Below, piece by piece: positions 63,166 through 64,000 of a stretch of 64,000 bases of DNA. Origin of the DNA: WHSW01 sp963705955 (GTDB lineage: Bacteria > Actinomycetota > Thermoleophilia > Solirubrobacterales > 70-9). Position numbers and translations under genes: made by a program. The stretch lies in NCBI GenBank assembly GCA_963705955.1, contig CAVPLH010000010.1, positions 248,001-312,000 of the forward strand, written 5' to 3'. Under the pieces are notes generated by a model. It was not told where the DNA came from, did no database searches, and saw only the letters and a program-made list of their open reading frames with translations. Positions within the stretch are counted from its first letter, which is position 1. Each line of letters opens with the position of its first letter.

Positions 63166-64000
63166 ATGCCGCTGGTTCCCCGCGACGGAGGTCACGATGA
63201 GAACGCCGCCTCGCTCGCCAACGCGTCCGAGATCGTCCTCGCGCTGCTCGACGCGGTAGCCCCCGCGAAGCTGGTCGAGGTCGGCGCCTTTCACGGCAAG
63301 GGGACGCGCGACCTGCTCGATTGGGCCGAGCGGACCGGAGCGACGGTGACCGCGATCGACCCCGCCCCCGAGCCCGAGCTCGTGAAGCTCGCCGGGAGCT
63401 CGCCGAGGCTCGAGCTGATCCTCGAGACCAGTCACGACGCGCTGCCGGCGATCGACGACGCCGGCGCGATCATCCTCGACGGCGATCACAACTACTTCAC
63501 CCTGCGTGAGGAGCTGCGGATCATCGCCGAGAACGCCCCGGGCGCCGCGCTGCCGCTGCTGATCCTGCATGACGTCGGCTGGCCGCTGGCGCGTCGCGAT
63601 GCCTACTACGCGCCCGAGCGGATCCCCGAGGCCCACCGTCGGCCGCTCGCCCACGACGTCTACCTCGCGCCGGGCGAGCCGGGGCTGGTCGAGGGCGGCC
63701 TCCCGTTCGCGTGCGTCGCCGTGCAGGAGGGAGGGCCCGAGAACGGGATCCTGACCGCGATCGAGGACTTCATCGGCGACGACGAGGAGCTCCGCCTCGC
63801 GGTGATCCCGGCGTTCTTCGGCGTCGGGGTGCTCTGGGACCGGCGGGCGCCGTGGGCGGCCGGGGTCGCCGAGGTCGTCGATCCGTGGGACCGCAATCCG
63901 GTCCTCGCCCGGCTCGAGGCGAACCGGATCGTGCACATGGTCGAACGCTGGCGACTCGCCTACGGGCTCGCCGACGCGATGCCGCGCTGGCGGTTGCAGG
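63166..64000 (+). CDS. SAM-dependent methyltransferase (3' partial)
   Basis: At least 278 residues, running off the window. SAM-binding motif I LVEVGAFHGKGTRDLLDWAE, ATVTAIDPAPEPELVKLAGS, the acidic loop AIILDGDHNYFTLREELRII and GAALPLLILHDVGWPLARRD. The fold is class I (Methyltransf_24), common in glycan and natural-product pathways. -10 TACACT (63150-63155) lies 10 nt before ATG 63166; the gene is probably leaderless. It is divergent from the acetyltransferase, which suggests that these genes belong to a surface-polysaccharide region continuing beyond 64 kb. Confidence 0.8.
   Translation, partial: MPLVPRDGGHDENAASLANASEIVLALLDAVAPAKLVEVGAFHGKGTRDLLDWAERTGATVTAIDPAPEPELVKLAGSSPRLELILETSHDALPAIDDAGAIILDGDHNYFTLREELRIIAENAPGAALPLLILHDVGWPLARRDAYYAPERIPEAHRRPLAHDVYLAPGEPGLVEGGLPFACVAVQEGGPENGILTAIEDFIGDDEELRLAVIPAFFGVGVLWDRRAPWAAGVAEVVDPWDRNPVLARLEANRIVHMVERWRLAYGLADAMPRWRLQ

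Overview
The window is high-GC DNA from an actinobacterium. I favour a Thermoleophilia/Solirubrobacterales-like lineage, but the lineage is inferred. The grounds are actinobacterial-type gene forms (an E2-E1 fused 2-oxoglutarate dehydrogenase, a decaprenyl-phosphate phosphoribosyltransferase-like UbiA protein, a c-di-AMP riboswitch ahead of an NlpC/P60-type hydrolase) and many leaderless genes with a TANNNT -10 box 6-10 nt before the start codon. I saw no tRNA, rRNA, CRISPR array, insertion sequence or prophage. About fifteen genes carry single-nucleotide frameshifts while all conserved motifs remain, and these cluster strongly at 20-25 kb. I read most of them as consensus errors, but real decay of the 20-25 kb locus cannot be excluded.

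Layout. 1-10.9 kb is catabolic: a partial aminobutyraldehyde-type dehydrogenase, a thioesterase, a PYROXD2-like FAD oxidoreductase, an NDP-forming acyl-CoA synthetase, an acyl-CoA dehydrogenase, a Rieske oxygenase, a TetR regulator, a truncated second TetR and a flavin amine oxidase. Two identical 19-bp operators link the PYROXD2 gene with the acyl-CoA dehydrogenase/Rieske divergon. 10.9-13.9 kb is a metal operon (multicopper oxidase, ZIP permease, DtxR-type regulator) with a palindrome over its -10 box. 14.0-16.5 kb holds an astacin-like metalloprotease with a long Lys/Asp/Glu-rich repetitive tail, followed by a graspetide-type (MvdC/MvdD-like) ATP-grasp ligase. This is the best candidate for an undescribed system. 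16.5-20.2 kb has small stress-type proteins, a nitrilase-family amidase and a TetR gene. 20.2-25.2 kb is a PotABCD-like polyamine transporter full of frameshifts. 25.3-27.1 kb has AzlCD and the riboswitch-controlled cell-wall hydrolase.

27.4-30.0 kb is a four-gene cassette of basic, coat- or envelope-like proteins around an SRPBCC protein. 30.1-35.2 kb has a small zincin, a thioredoxin-fold protein, an SDR, aconitase and a structured intergenic region ending in a strong terminator. 35.2-41.5 kb has DUF3817, a secreted PQQ-type sugar dehydrogenase with RTX repeats, and the fused 2-oxoglutarate dehydrogenase. 41.6-48.8 kb is a lipid-related run (two-domain SDR reductase, FAD-linked oxidase, UbiA, two acyl-CoA dehydrogenases). 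48.8-51.9 kb has citrate synthase with two uncharacterised partners and a PfkB kinase. 51.9-64 kb has a quinone oxidoreductase, a DEAD-box helicase, membrane proteins, a HAD phosphatase, an APH-like kinase, an acyl-CoA dehydrogenase, a phytanoyl-CoA dioxygenase-like protein, a glycosyltransferase, an acetyltransferase and a partial methyltransferase.

Three TCA-cycle enzymes (citrate synthase, aconitase, 2-oxoglutarate dehydrogenase) lie within 20 kb. Uptake, oxidation and aldehyde-oxidation genes for polyamines are spread over the first 25 kb. Several downstream genes appear to start at CTG, usually inside a CTGA stop/start overlap.
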